Below are positions 52,104 through 61,761 of a stretch of 64,000 nt of DNA, piece by piece. The notes beneath the pieces are model-generated. The model did no database searches. It worked only from the letters and a program-made list of their open reading frames with translations, and was not told where the DNA came from. The position numbers were made by a program, and so were the translations under genes. Origin of the DNA: an uncultured Sanguibacteroides sp. (GTDB lineage: Bacteria > Bacteroidota > Bacteroidia > Bacteroidales > Marinifilaceae); contig NZ_UQRQ01000009.1 of the NCBI RefSeq assembly GCF_900543425.1, forward strand, positions 62,001 through 126,000, in the 5' to 3' direction. Every line of letters starts with the position of its first letter. The stretch's first letter is position 1.

Positions 52104-53504
52104 ATGTTTTTATTAAGGAATGCCATAGAAGAAGTGAACGGATTCAGGTTTATGATCGACCAGCTGGAAATACAATCCGGTCTGGCGAAACGGGTTCTCT
52201 ATGCAACTCCCTATCGGCAACACCCGGAGGAAATTATTAGTGAACTAAACCGGGTAGAACGGATGTGCTTTTACCTTCGGGACACCCAGTATGCTGACAG
52301 CTTTTCCAAGATCGGCATAAAACTGATGCAAATAAAAGACATTCGGGGTACGGTTTCCCGGCTGGAAGAACACCAGGGACTGGATGATATAGAACTATTC
52401 GAACTAAAAAACTTCTCCTTGCTGGCTACGGATATCCGTTCCTTATTAGAGGCGGCGAAAATCGATATCATTCGTATTCCTGATCTCGAACCCGTCATTG
52501 ATATCCTTGATCCGGATAAGATGCGTATTCCTTACTTTTATATATACGACACTTACTCTCCCGAGCTGGCTGGTTTACGAAATGAAATAAAAAAACTGAA
52601 ACAATCGGGGAAAGCAGATGAGAAACAAATAGAAAAAATATATTTCCAAAGTGTCTCGCTGGAGGATGAAATACGGGAAAAACTTTCCGGACAATTACAG
52701 AGCTTTGTTCTCTCTGTTGCGGAGGCTCTAACGGGTATTGCAACGTTGGATATCCTTATCGCCAAAGCCAAACAGTCCATCAGTATGCATCTCTGTAAGC
52801 CTGAACTTTCAGAATATACCACTTGTTACCGGGGCATTTTTAATCCCCAAGTCAAGAAAGTTTTGGAAAGTGAACAAAAAACATATCAACCGATTGATAT
52901 CGAAATGGAAAAAGGAGCCTGTCTGATCACAGGAGCCAATATGGCCGGAAAAAGCGTCATTCTTAAAACCGTTGCTTTGGCCCAAACCCTTTTTCAATTC
53001 GGATTTTTCGTACCGGCTGTTCAAGCCGGGATCGCTCCGGTCGATGAAGTTCTACTATGTATCGGAGACGAACAATGTGAACTCAACGGATTATCCTCGT
53101 TTGCTTCCGAGATGCTCCGGATCAACCGAATCATCCAAGATATAAAAGCAGGTAAAAACGCCCTTATTCTCATCGACGAACTGGCACGTACGACTAATCC
53201 CACGGAGGGAAAAGCGATAGTGAATGCCGTACTCGATTTTCTCACGGAAAATAAAGTCCGTTCCCTGATTACCACTCATTATAGTGGTATCCAAGCTTCT
53301 TGCCGGAAATTAAGGGTAAAAGGATTTATTAAAGAGAAAGTAAAAGGAACATTAACCATAAATAATATAAACGAATACATTGATTACTCCTTGATAGAAG
53401 ATAACGACACATCCGTTCCGCAGGAAGCGATGCGTATAGCTCGTATATTAGGAGTAGACGAGAATTTGCTGGATCGGGCAGAAAGTTATCTGCACCGGGA
53501 ATAG
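52104..53504 (+). CDS. kamC: MutS-like ATPase KamC, 5,6-aminomutase reactivase (putative)
   Basis: 466 residues. GANMAGKSVILKTVAL (Walker A) and ALILIDELARTTNPTEGKA (Walker B and signature) are MutS-type ATPase motifs, and 'LITTHYSG' the switch His region. The MutS mismatch-recognition domain is absent. Context with kamB and kamDE points to chaperone-like exchange of damaged cobalamin rather than DNA repair. Confidence 0.82.
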   Translation: MFLLRNAIEEVNGFRFMIDQLEIQSGLAKRVLYATPYRQHPEEIISELNRVERMCFYLRDTQYADSFSKIGIKLMQIKDIRGTVSRLEEHQGLDDIELFELKNFSLLATDIRSLLEAAKIDIIRIPDLEPVIDILDPDKMRIPYFYIYDTYSPELAGLRNEIKKLKQSGKADEKQIEKIYFQSVSLEDEIREKLSGQLQSFVLSVAEALTGIATLDILIAKAKQSISMHLCKPELSEYTTCYRGIFNPQVKKVLESEQKTYQPIDIEMEKGACLITGANMAGKSVILKTVALAQTLFQFGFFVPAVQAGIAPVDEVLLCIGDEQCELNGLSSFASEMLRINRIIQDIKAGKNALILIDELARTTNPTEGKAIVNAVLDFLTENKVRSLITTHYSGIQASCRKLRVKGFIKEKVKGTLTINNINEYIDYSLIEDNDTSVPQEAMRIARILGVDENLLDRAESYLHRE

Positions 53505-53631
53505 AAAAGAAAATATTAAATTAAAATAAAGTTCGAATACGGGGAAATAAAGAGAAGAAATCAAGATCAAGGCAAGAGAGTCTTTTTTCCTCTCTCCCGG
53601 AAAACGGACATGAAATTATAACAAAAAGACT

Positions 53632-55188
53632 ATGCAGAACAGTAAATTAGGGCTGGATTTTAACAAAGTGGCACACGCGAAAAAAGTGTCCAAGAAAATA
53701 GCCGAAGACGTACAAAAATTCGTGGAACATTACTCCACTGTTGCCGTAGAACGGACTCTCTGCCGTCTATTAGGTATCGATGGTGTGGATGCAAACACCG
53801 TCCCCCTTCCCAATGTTTTGGTAGACGAGCTCAAGGAACAAGGGGTATTGAATCAAGGTATTCTTTTCTTCCTCGGTAATTCGATTGTCGAAACAGGCAT
53901 GACGCCCCAGGAAATTGCAGAGAAGGTAGCTGATGGTCAATTGGATATGACAAAACTTCCCGTCCATGCGAACGAAGAGATTCACTTGGCCTTAAAGCCT
54001 TATGTAGAAGCCAGTATCAAACGCATCAGTGATCGTCGTGCAAAGAAAGAGCACTATCTAAAAACGATAGGTGAAGGTCCGAAACCTTACCTTTATGTTA
54101 TTGTTGCGACCGGAAACATTTATGAAGACGTAGTACAAGCCCAAGCAGCCGCACGTCAGGGAGCCGATATCATCGCCGTTATCCGTACGACCGGACAAAG
54201 TCTTTTGGACTACGTTCCTTACGGGGCAACGACAGAAGGCTTCGGAGGAACTTTTGCCACTCAGGAGAACTTTCGGATCATGCGGAAAGCTCTGGATGAG
54301 GTAGGCGAAGAAGTAGGCCGGTATATCCGGTTATGTAACTACTGCTCCGGATTGTGTATGCCCGAGATTGCAGCCATGGGAGCACTGGAAGGACTGGACG
54401 TGATGTTAAACGATGCCCTTTACGGTATTCTTTTCCGTGACATCAATATGCAACGTACCCTGGTCGATCAATTCATGTCACGCGTTATTAACGGTTTTGC
54501 CGGTGTTATCATCAACACGGGAGAAGACAACTATTTAACTACCGCAGATGCGATTGAACAAGCTCATACGGTATTAGCTTCCGACTTGATCAATGAGCAA
54601 CTAGCACTCATTGCCGGACTTCCGGAAGAACAAATGGGCTTGGGACACGCTTTCGAAATGGATCCGATGCAGGAAAACGGTTTCTTGTTCGAGTTGGCAC
54701 AAGCCCAGATGACCCGCGAAATTTTCCCGAACGCCCCGCTAAAATACATGCCTCCGACCAAATTCATGACTGGTAATATTTTCCGCGGCCATATTCAGGA
54801 CGCTCTATTTAACATGATCGGTATCTGGACGTCACAGGGCATTCAGTTATTAGGAATGCCGACAGAAGCTATCCATACTCCTTTCATGTCGGACCGTTAC
54901 CTCTCTATTGAAAATGCAAAATACATTTTCGGTAATATGAAAAATATCGGAGATGAGGTAGAATTTAAGACGGACGGAATTATTCAAAGCCGGGCAAAAG
55001 AGGTCTTGGATAAAGCTACCGCTCTCGTGGAAAGTATCGAGAAAGAGGGGCTATTTACCGCTCTGGAAAAGGGAATTTTTGCGGATATCAAACGTCCGAA
55101 GAACGGAGGAAAAGGATTGGATGGAGTGGTAGAAAAAGGCAAAAACTATTACAATCCGTTCATTGAGCTGATGCTCAAAAAAAATTGA
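53632..55188 (+). CDS. kamD: Lysine 5,6-aminomutase alpha subunit
   Basis: 518 residues, full length for the family. It has the KamD TIM-barrel signatures: VIVATGNIYEDVVQAQAAAR, LCNYCSGLCMPEIAAMGALE, LINEQLALIAGLPEEQMGLG and 'GHAFEMDP'. It binds substrate and PLP together with KamE and moves the amino group of beta-lysine from C6 to C5 using adenosylcobalamin. Confidence 0.95.
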   Translation: MQNSKLGLDFNKVAHAKKVSKKIAEDVQKFVEHYSTVAVERTLCRLLGIDGVDANTVPLPNVLVDELKEQGVLNQGILFFLGNSIVETGMTPQEIAEKVADGQLDMTKLPVHANEEIHLALKPYVEASIKRISDRRAKKEHYLKTIGEGPKPYLYVIVATGNIYEDVVQAQAAARQGADIIAVIRTTGQSLLDYVPYGATTEGFGGTFATQENFRIMRKALDEVGEEVGRYIRLCNYCSGLCMPEIAAMGALEGLDVMLNDALYGILFRDINMQRTLVDQFMSRVINGFAGVIINTGEDNYLTTADAIEQAHTVLASDLINEQLALIAGLPEEQMGLGHAFEMDPMQENGFLFELAQAQMTREIFPNAPLKYMPPTKFMTGNIFRGHIQDALFNMIGIWTSQGIQLLGMPTEAIHTPFMSDRYLSIENAKYIFGNMKNIGDEVEFKTDGIIQSRAKEVLDKATALVESIEKEGLFTALEKGIFADIKRPKNGGKGLDGVVEKGKNYYNPFIELMLKKN

Positions 55189-55306
55189 AATTCGAGGACC
55201 AGATATTATTTCAAATCCCAAAGTTTCAATGAACGTGTAAATTAAATAATAACAACAAATGATCTATTGAACCAGTTCAATTTTTCATTTTCAATTTTCA
55301 ATTCGT

Positions 55307-56098
55307 ATGAGTGGTGGATTATATTCAACGGAAAAAAATGATTTTGATCAGACCTTAGATCTGAAAAAAATAAAACCATATGGCGATACAATGAACGACG
55401 GTAAAACACAATTAAGTTTTACCTTACCCGTTCCTGCCGGAGAAGAGGCCATCGAGGCCGCAAAACAACTACTGAAGAGAATGGGGTTTGAAAACCCCCA
55501 GATTGTATTCAGTAAGGAATTAACCGAAGGTTATACCTTCTTTAATTGTTACGGAAGTTGCACACACACGGTTGATTTTACGGCAATTCATGTTCCTAAA
55601 GTCGAATCTACAAAATGGGAAATGCACGAGACAGACGAGTTTATCCGTGAACACATCGGACGGCCGATCGTCGTTGTCGGGGCCAGTACCGGAACCGATG
55701 CTCATACGGTAGGTATCGATGCGATCATGAATATGAAGGGTTTCGCCGGACACTACGGTCTGGAGCGTTACGATATGATAGAGGCACACAATTTGGGGAG
55801 TCAGGTGCCCAATGAAGAGTTTATCGCCAAGGCTATCGAACTCCACGCGGATGCCTTACTGGTGTCACAAACCGTAACCCAGAAAGACGTCCATGTTAAG
55901 AATTTGACGGAATTAGTGGAAATGCTGGAAGCCGAAGGGCTCCGGGACAAAGTAATTTTAGCTTGCGGAGGCCCTCGCATATCACATGAATTAGCAAAGG
56001 AATTAGGCTACGATGCCGGTTTCGGCATGAATACTTATGCCGACGATGTGGCCTCTTTTATAGCGCAGGAACTGGATAAAAGAATGAACAACAAATAA
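55307..56098 (+). CDS. kamE: Lysine 5,6-aminomutase beta subunit
   Basis: 263 residues. GASTGTDAHTVGIDAIMNMK contains His 133 (cobalamin ligand) and Lys 144 (PLP Schiff base), the same numbers as reported for the Acetoanaerobium enzyme. A small N-terminal dimerisation domain precedes the Rossmann B12-binding part. It pairs with KamD, 118 bases upstream. Confidence 0.96.
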   Translation: MSGGLYSTEKNDFDQTLDLKKIKPYGDTMNDGKTQLSFTLPVPAGEEAIEAAKQLLKRMGFENPQIVFSKELTEGYTFFNCYGSCTHTVDFTAIHVPKVESTKWEMHETDEFIREHIGRPIVVVGASTGTDAHTVGIDAIMNMKGFAGHYGLERYDMIEAHNLGSQVPNEEFIAKAIELHADALLVSQTVTQKDVHVKNLTELVEMLEAEGLRDKVILACGGPRISHELAKELGYDAGFGMNTYADDVASFIAQELDKRMNNK

Positions 56099-56117
56099 AT
56101 CCAAAATCAATATAGCT

Positions 56118-56777
56118 ATGGATAAAGATCAAATCAGAGAAGTCATTGCCAAACGGGTTGCTCTCGAATTAAAAGACGGAGACGTGGTAAATTTAGGAAT
56201 CGGATTGCCGACTCTAGTACCAAACTATTTAAAGAAAGACGTACACGTTATCTTACAATCGGAAAACGGTTTATTGGGTATGGGCCCTAAACCTGAAGCA
56301 GGTAAAGAAAATCCGGAACTAACGGATGCAGGAGGCGGTTTCATCACGGCCATCGAAGGGGCTTGCAGTTTCGATAGTGCGACCTCATTTGGTATCATCC
56401 GGGGAGGCCATGTCGATGTAACCATATTAGGAGCTTTACAAGTAGATGAAAAAGGAGATTTGGCCAACTGGATCATTCCCGGGAAAAAAGCTCCGGGCAT
56501 GGGAGGAGCTATGGATTTATTAGTAGGAGCTAAAAAAGTAATTTTAGCCATGGAACATACGGCAAAAGGAGCTCCTAAAATCCTGAAAAAATGCACCTTG
56601 CCGCTGACAGCTGCCGGACAGGTAAACCTGATTATAACGGAGATGGGAGTAATTGAAGTAACCCCCAAAGGATTGGTTTTACGTGAAATCCATCCTGAAT
56701 TTACGGTAGAACAAGTTCAAGCTGCCACAGAGGCTCAACTCATTATCTCCGATGATCTAAAGCCTATGGCTCAATAA
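56118..56777 (+). CDS. atoA: CoA-transferase subunit B (acetoacetate/butyrate type)
   Basis: 219 residues. VILQSENGLLGMGP carries the catalytic Glu of the family (SENG), and GGHVDVTILGALQVDEKG and 'IPGKKAPGMGGAMDL' are conserved. It partners the 45647 gene product. The separation by almost the whole kam cluster is unusual, since atoD and atoA are normally adjacent. Confidence 0.92.
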   Translation: MDKDQIREVIAKRVALELKDGDVVNLGIGLPTLVPNYLKKDVHVILQSENGLLGMGPKPEAGKENPELTDAGGGFITAIEGACSFDSATSFGIIRGGHVDVTILGALQVDEKGDLANWIIPGKKAPGMGGAMDLLVGAKKVILAMEHTAKGAPKILKKCTLPLTAAGQVNLIITEMGVIEVTPKGLVLREIHPEFTVEQVQAATEAQLIISDDLKPMAQ

Positions 56778-56789
56778 GATAGTTATAAA

Positions 56790-56830
56790 TATTCATACCG
56801 GATCATTTGTTGGATGATCCGGTATGAATA
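56790..56830 (+). promoter_or_regulatory. Long hairpin between the CoA-transferase B gene and bcd
   Basis: Arms of 17 bases (56790-56806 and 56814-56830) are perfectly complementary with a 7-base loop. No T tract follows. It could limit 3' decay of the kam transcript or separate it from bcd-etfBA. Confidence 0.7.
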
Positions 56831-56874
56831 CAATGACTCATTCAATTTAAAATCATTAAATCTAAAATTATAAA

Positions 56875-58014
56875 ATGGATTTTTCATTAACCAAGCAAGA
56901 AGAATTATTTCTGCAAATGATCAGAGAATTTGCGGAAAAAGAGGTAAAACCTCTTGCGGCAGAAGTAGACGAATCAGAAAGATTCCCTATGGAAACCGTA
57001 GAAAAAATGGCTAAGTTAGGTATTATGGGTATTCCCTTCCCCGTTGAATACGGCGGAGCTGGTGGAAATAATGTTCTTTACACGATGGCTGTAGAAGAAC
57101 TATCCCGTGTATGTGCGACAACAGGAGTTATCGTCTCGGCTCACACCTCTTTATGCGGTGCCCCGATCATGGAGTTCGGAACTCCCGAACAAAAGGCCAA
57201 ATATCTTCCCAAGTTAGCTTCCGGCGAATGGATCGGAGCATTCGGGTTAACCGAGCCTAATGCCGGTACGGATGCCTCTGCACAACAAACAATGGCCGTG
57301 AAAGAGGGAGATCATTACGTACTGAACGGATCTAAGATTTTCATCACGAATGCCGGATACGCACACGTGTATATAGTTATGGCTATGACCGACAAGTCCA
57401 AAGGGACAAGAGGAATTACTGCCTTTATCGTGGAAAAAGATTTCCCCGGTTTTTCTATCGGTAAAAAAGAGAAAAAAATGGGTATTCGCGGATCGGCTAC
57501 CTGCGAACTGATTTTCGAGAACTGTATTGTTCCGGCAGAAAATCTACTGGGACAAGAAGGTAAAGGATTCGGCATTGCCATGAAGACATTGGACGGAGGA
57601 CGTATCGGTATTGCTTCTCAAGCTCTTGGTATTGCACAGGGAGCTATGGATGAAACGGTAAAATACGTGAAAGAGCGTAAGCAATTCGGTAAAGCTCTCG
57701 GACAATTCCAGAATACCCAATTCCAGTTGGCAGATCTTGAAACAAAGATTCATGCTGCACGTCTATTGGTTAGAAAGGCTGCTTTCAAAAAAGACCGGAA
57801 AGAGAACTATTCCGCAGATGCCGCAATGGCAAAACTGTTTGCTGCTGAAACAGCTATGGAAGTAACGACTAAAGCGGTACAATTCCATGGAGGATACGGT
57901 TATACCCGCGAATATCCGGTTGAAAGAATGATGAGAGACGCCAAAATCACTGAAATATATGAAGGAACTTCAGAAGTTCAGAGAATGGTCATTGCAGCTA
58001 ATTTATTAAAGTAA
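56875..58014 (+). CDS. bcd: Butyryl-CoA (short-chain acyl-CoA) dehydrogenase
   Basis: 379 residues. 'FGLTEPNAGTDASAQQT', 'SKIFITNAGYAHVYIVMA', 'VQFHGGYGYTREYPVERM' and 'IYEGTSEVQRMVIA' with the catalytic Glu are acyl-CoA dehydrogenase signatures. With EtfB/EtfA it reduces crotonyl-CoA to butyryl-CoA, in this setting probably with electron bifurcation to ferredoxin. It is 12 bases ahead of etfB. Confidence 0.93.
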   Translation: MDFSLTKQEELFLQMIREFAEKEVKPLAAEVDESERFPMETVEKMAKLGIMGIPFPVEYGGAGGNNVLYTMAVEELSRVCATTGVIVSAHTSLCGAPIMEFGTPEQKAKYLPKLASGEWIGAFGLTEPNAGTDASAQQTMAVKEGDHYVLNGSKIFITNAGYAHVYIVMAMTDKSKGTRGITAFIVEKDFPGFSIGKKEKKMGIRGSATCELIFENCIVPAENLLGQEGKGFGIAMKTLDGGRIGIASQALGIAQGAMDETVKYVKERKQFGKALGQFQNTQFQLADLETKIHAARLLVRKAAFKKDRKENYSADAAMAKLFAAETAMEVTTKAVQFHGGYGYTREYPVERMMRDAKITEIYEGTSEVQRMVIAANLLK

Positions 58015-58026
58015 AAAAAAGTCAAC

Positions 58027-58809
58027 ATGAAAATAGTTGTTTGCATTAAACAAGTTCCGGATACCACGGAAATTAAACTTGATCCGGTAACCGGAACCCT
58101 GATTAGAGACGGGGTTCCCAGTATCATGAATCCCGATGATAAGGGAGGTCTTGAATTTGCCCTTCAATTAAAAGATCAATATGGAGCCCATGTAACCGTT
58201 ATCACGATGGGACCGCCACAAGCCGAAGCAATCCTAAGAGAGGCTTTTGCCATGGGCGTCGATCGGGCCATTTTATTAAGCGACCGTAAATTTGCCGGTG
58301 CCGATACGTTAGCGACCTCCAATACCATAGCCGGAGCCCTGAGGGCCTTGGATTACGATTTGGTAATTACCGGACGTCAGGCTATAGACGGAGACACGGC
58401 ACAAGTAGGACCACAAATCGCAGAGCACTTGGACTTACCTCAGGTAACCTACGTTGAAGACCTGAAATTTGACGGAAAGAAAACTTTTACCATAAAAAAA
58501 TCTACGGAGGAAGGTCATCAAATCGTAGAAGTAGATGCTCCCTGCGTATTAACGGCATTGGCATCAGGTGTAAAACCCCGCTATATGTCCGTGAGAGGTA
58601 TAGTGGAAGCCTACGACCGTGAAATCGAATTATGGAATTACACGAACATCACCGTAGATGAAAAGAAAATCGGATTAAACGGATCTCCTACCCGGGTGTA
58701 CAAATCATTCACAAAGGGAGTGAAAGCTGCCGGACAAATCTACGAGGTAGAGCCAATGGAAGCTGCCGATATTATTATCAATAAATTAAAAGAGAAATTT
58801 ATTATCTAA
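58027..58809 (+). CDS. etfB: Electron transfer flavoprotein beta subunit
   Basis: 260 residues. 'KIVVCIKQVPDTTEIKLDP', 'ALDYDLVITGRQAIDGDTAQVGP' and 'GVKPRYMSVRGI' are ETF-beta marks. It binds the nucleotide and second flavin of the bifurcating Bcd-Etf complex. Confidence 0.93.
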   Translation: MKIVVCIKQVPDTTEIKLDPVTGTLIRDGVPSIMNPDDKGGLEFALQLKDQYGAHVTVITMGPPQAEAILREAFAMGVDRAILLSDRKFAGADTLATSNTIAGALRALDYDLVITGRQAIDGDTAQVGPQIAEHLDLPQVTYVEDLKFDGKKTFTIKKSTEEGHQIVEVDAPCVLTALASGVKPRYMSVRGIVEAYDREIELWNYTNITVDEKKIGLNGSPTRVYKSFTKGVKAAGQIYEVEPMEAADIIINKLKEKFII

Positions 58810-58853
58810 TAAGAATTTAGAGTCTTTCTCCAAATTCAAAATTAAAAAGTCAG

Positions 58854-59852
58854 ATGGATAAATCACAATACAAAAATGTTTACGTCTTTGTTGAACAAAG
58901 AGAAGGCGTAATCCAAAATGTGGGTCTGGAGTTATTAGGTAAAGCCAGAGAATTGGCAGATGCTTTAAATGAAAAAGTATATGCCATATTATTAGGGCAT
59001 AACTTATCTACTCAGGCCCAAGAGTGTATCGCTTACGGAGCCGATACGGTTTTACGCGTAGACGTTCCCGAATTAGAGACCTATGTAACAGAACCCTATG
59101 CTCAAGCGATCTATCAAATTGTAAGAGACAACAAACCCAGTATCGTTTTAATCGGTGCTACCACCATCGGACGGGATCTGGGTCCGCGTCTGTCAGCCCG
59201 TATAGAAACCGGTTTGACGGCAGACTGTACCGGATTGGAAATTTCAGAAGAGAGAGATTTATTGATGACTCGTCCGGCATTCGGAGGAAACCTGATGGCT
59301 ACCATTATCTGTAAAGACCATCGTCCTCAAATGTCCACCGTTCGTCCGGGAGTAATGCGGATCGGTCACCGGGATACAAATCGTCAAGGAACAATCGAGG
59401 ATGTTACGATCCATTTTGACAAATCCAAATTCCGCGTACGAGTAATCGAAACCGTAAAAGAGCAGAAGAACCTGATCGACATCACGGAGGCTCATATCTT
59501 GGTATCCGGAGGACGAGGAGTCGGAAACACGGAAGGATTCGACCTTTTGCGGGCCATGGCCGGTACCATAGGTGCAGAAGTATCGGCTTCCCGTGCTATG
59601 GTGGATGCCGGAGTTCTCGGACATGAACGTCAAGTAGGACAAACCGGTAAAACGGTTCGCCCGGATGTTTATTTTGCCATGGGAATCTCCGGAGCTATCC
59701 AACACTTGGCAGGAATGGAAGAAGCAGAATATATCATTGCAATCAACAAAGACAAGTATGCGCCTATTTTCAATGTAGCAGACTTGGGTATTGTAGGAGA
59801 TGTACGGAAAATCGTTCCCCTACTTACCGAACGATTGAAAAAATCAGAATAA
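58854..59852 (+). CDS. etfA: Electron transfer flavoprotein alpha subunit
   Basis: 332 residues. Full-length ETF-alpha, with the conserved C-terminal FAD site (SGGRGVGNTEGFDLL, 'VDAGVLGHERQVGQTGKTV', 'FAMGISGAIQHLAGM'). It ends the operon at a terminator shared with the convergent hbd. Confidence 0.94.
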   Translation: MDKSQYKNVYVFVEQREGVIQNVGLELLGKARELADALNEKVYAILLGHNLSTQAQECIAYGADTVLRVDVPELETYVTEPYAQAIYQIVRDNKPSIVLIGATTIGRDLGPRLSARIETGLTADCTGLEISEERDLLMTRPAFGGNLMATIICKDHRPQMSTVRPGVMRIGHRDTNRQGTIEDVTIHFDKSKFRVRVIETVKEQKNLIDITEAHILVSGGRGVGNTEGFDLLRAMAGTIGAEVSASRAMVDAGVLGHERQVGQTGKTVRPDVYFAMGISGAIQHLAGMEEAEYIIAINKDKYAPIFNVADLGIVGDVRKIVPLLTERLKKSE

Positions 59853-59884
59853 AAAAAAACCGGGAAATTTTCCCGGTTTTTTTA
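59852..59884. terminator. Bidirectional terminator between etfA and hbd
   Basis: AACCGGGAAA and TTTCCCGGTT form a perfect stem flanked by an A run on one side and a T run on the other, so it can stop transcripts from both directions. Confidence 0.92.
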
Positions 59885-59890
59885 TCCTTA

Positions 59891-60736
59891 TCATTTACGA
59901 TAGTCATAGAAACCGATTCCGGTTTTCCGACCCAGCAAATTAGCCCGAACCATCTTACGCAACAAGGGATGCGGCCGATATTTGGAGTCTCCGAATTCAT
60001 GATACAATACTTCCATAATAGCCAGACAAACATCCAAACCGATCAGATCTCCTAATGCCAAAGGTCCCATCGGATGATTTGCTCCCAACTTCATCGCTTC
60101 ATCGATCTCCTCTTTGGAAGCAACGCCATCGGCATAAATGCCGATACCTTCGTTAACCATCGGGATCAAAATCCGGTTTACGACAAATCCGGGAGCTTCA
60201 TTCACACTCACGGGAGTTTTACCGATTTCTGCGGCAATCGTCATGATTTTATCATGTACTTCTTGAGAAGTCAACTGTCCCTTGATTACTTCAACTAATT
60301 TCATCATGGGAACGGGATTGAAAAAATGCATCCCGATAACCTTTTCCGGACGATTGGTCATCGCCGCAATTTCGGTAATCGAAAGAGAAGAGGTATTGGT
60401 TGCCAATATGGCCTCAGGTTTACAAACTGCATCCAACGTTTTAAATATCTCATTCTTGGTATTCATATCTTCAGCCACAACCTCAATCACCAAATCGGCC
60501 TCCTTACAATCTTCATAAACCATGGTATCTTTAATCTTGGCAATGATTGCCTCTTTCTGAGCAGCTTCCATCTTGCCTTTTTCCACCATTTTGGAAAGAC
60601 TCTTATCAATGGCCTTATGTGCTTTTGCCAAAGAAGCCTCTGACCTCCCCTTTAACAATACATCGTGACCAGCCTGCGCAAATGTCTGGGCAATACCATT
60701 ACCCATTGTACCTGTACCTACGACACAAATTTTCAT
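59891..60736 (-). CDS. hbd: 3-hydroxybutyryl-CoA dehydrogenase
   Basis: 281 residues. Start GTGTMGNGIAQTFAQAGHDV is the NAD loop; 'GMHFFNPVPMMKLVEVI' includes the catalytic His; 'APGFVVNRILIPMVNE' is conserved. It reduces acetoacetyl-CoA to 3-hydroxybutyryl-CoA. It follows crt by 32 bases on the minus strand and is convergent to the kam/bcd operon. Confidence 0.95.
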   Translation of the reverse strand: MKICVVGTGTMGNGIAQTFAQAGHDVLLKGRSEASLAKAHKAIDKSLSKMVEKGKMEAAQKEAIIAKIKDTMVYEDCKEADLVIEVVAEDMNTKNEIFKTLDAVCKPEAILATNTSSLSITEIAAMTNRPEKVIGMHFFNPVPMMKLVEVIKGQLTSQEVHDKIMTIAAEIGKTPVSVNEAPGFVVNRILIPMVNEGIGIYADGVASKEEIDEAMKLGANHPMGPLALGDLIGLDVCLAIMEVLYHEFGDSKYRPHPLLRKMVRANLLGRKTGIGFYDYRK

Positions 60737-60768
60737 ATTAAACCTCCAATTCTTTTATTAATATATTA

Positions 60769-61548
60769 TTATTTCTTTTGAAAAGTCGCTCCCCGTTTTT
60801 CTATAAAAGCTCTCATCCCCTCCTTCTGGTCTTCCGTGGAAAAACAAAGTCCAAACAGATCGTTTTCAATAGCAATACCGGTCTCTATATCCGATTCTAT
60901 TCCCCGGTTTATTGCCTCCTTCGAGTATCGTACCGCCAAAGGAGCTTTTGAAGCAATCTTCTTAGCCATACTCAAACTCTCCTCCAATAACCTTTCAGGC
61001 TCAACCAGCTTATTCACCAATCCGATCCGGTAAGCCTCTTCGGCATGAATAACATCGGCCGTATAAATTAACTCTTTCGCCTTTCCGATCCCTACAATTC
61101 TGGCTAATCGTTGTGTTCCCGAAAATCCGGGAGTAATTCCCAAGCCGACTTCCGGTTGTCCGAATTTCGCCTTCGAAGAAGCGATCCGAATATCACAGGC
61201 CATCGCCAGTTCACACCCTCCTCCCAGAGCAAATCCATTCACGGCAGCTATAACCACCTTATTTAACAATTCGATTTTTCTGAAAACAGCAGCTCCCAAC
61301 TCTCCGAATGCTTTGCCTTCAACGGCGTTCAAACCGCTCATCTCCGAAATATCGGCACCGGCAACAAAAGAACGTCCTTCCCCCGTCAAAATGACAACAT
61401 CCGTAGCCTCATCTTCACCCAAAGCAGTAAAAACAGCATCCAACTCCTTCAACACAACAGAATTCAAAGCATTCAATGCCTCCGGATGATTGATTTTTAC
61501 AAGACAAATATTCTCCTGTTTTTCGACAATTAACTTCGTATATTCCAT
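60769..61548 (-). CDS. crt: Crotonase (3-hydroxybutyryl-CoA dehydratase)
   Basis: 259 residues. 'VAGADISEM', 'NGFALGGGCELAMACD' and 'GQPEVGLGITPGFSGTQRL' hold both catalytic Glu. It dehydrates 3-hydroxybutyryl-CoA to crotonyl-CoA, the point where the acetyl-CoA route meets the lysine route (Kal). Confidence 0.93.
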   Translation of the reverse strand: MEYTKLIVEKQENICLVKINHPEALNALNSVVLKELDAVFTALGEDEATDVVILTGEGRSFVAGADISEMSGLNAVEGKAFGELGAAVFRKIELLNKVVIAAVNGFALGGGCELAMACDIRIASSKAKFGQPEVGLGITPGFSGTQRLARIVGIGKAKELIYTADVIHAEEAYRIGLVNKLVEPERLLEESLSMAKKIASKAPLAVRYSKEAINRGIESDIETGIAIENDLFGLCFSTEDQKEGMRAFIEKRGATFQKK

Positions 61549-61761
61549 AAATATCTTTTCTTTATCATTTATATTTTTTGAAAGAATCCTATGATTCAGT
61601 ATCTTTGCCCGGATTTTTACGTATCCATATCATCAATATGGATAGGATTCAGGCAAAAATAATACTTTTATTTGGTATTTAATTCATCCTTTTCTGACAA
61701 AAAGAGAAGAGATCATAAAAAGATATGATTTATAATTTCAAGTGGATAAATGATTTAAAAT

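Noticed and set aside
52104..53504. DNA mismatch repair protein MutS2
   Set aside because: Only the ATPase part is MutS-like; the size and position between kamB and kamD fit KamC better.
56225..56668. 147-codon minus-strand frame opposite the CoA-transferase B gene
   Set aside because: Antisense shadow; the plus-strand protein has the catalytic SENG motif and full-length family match.
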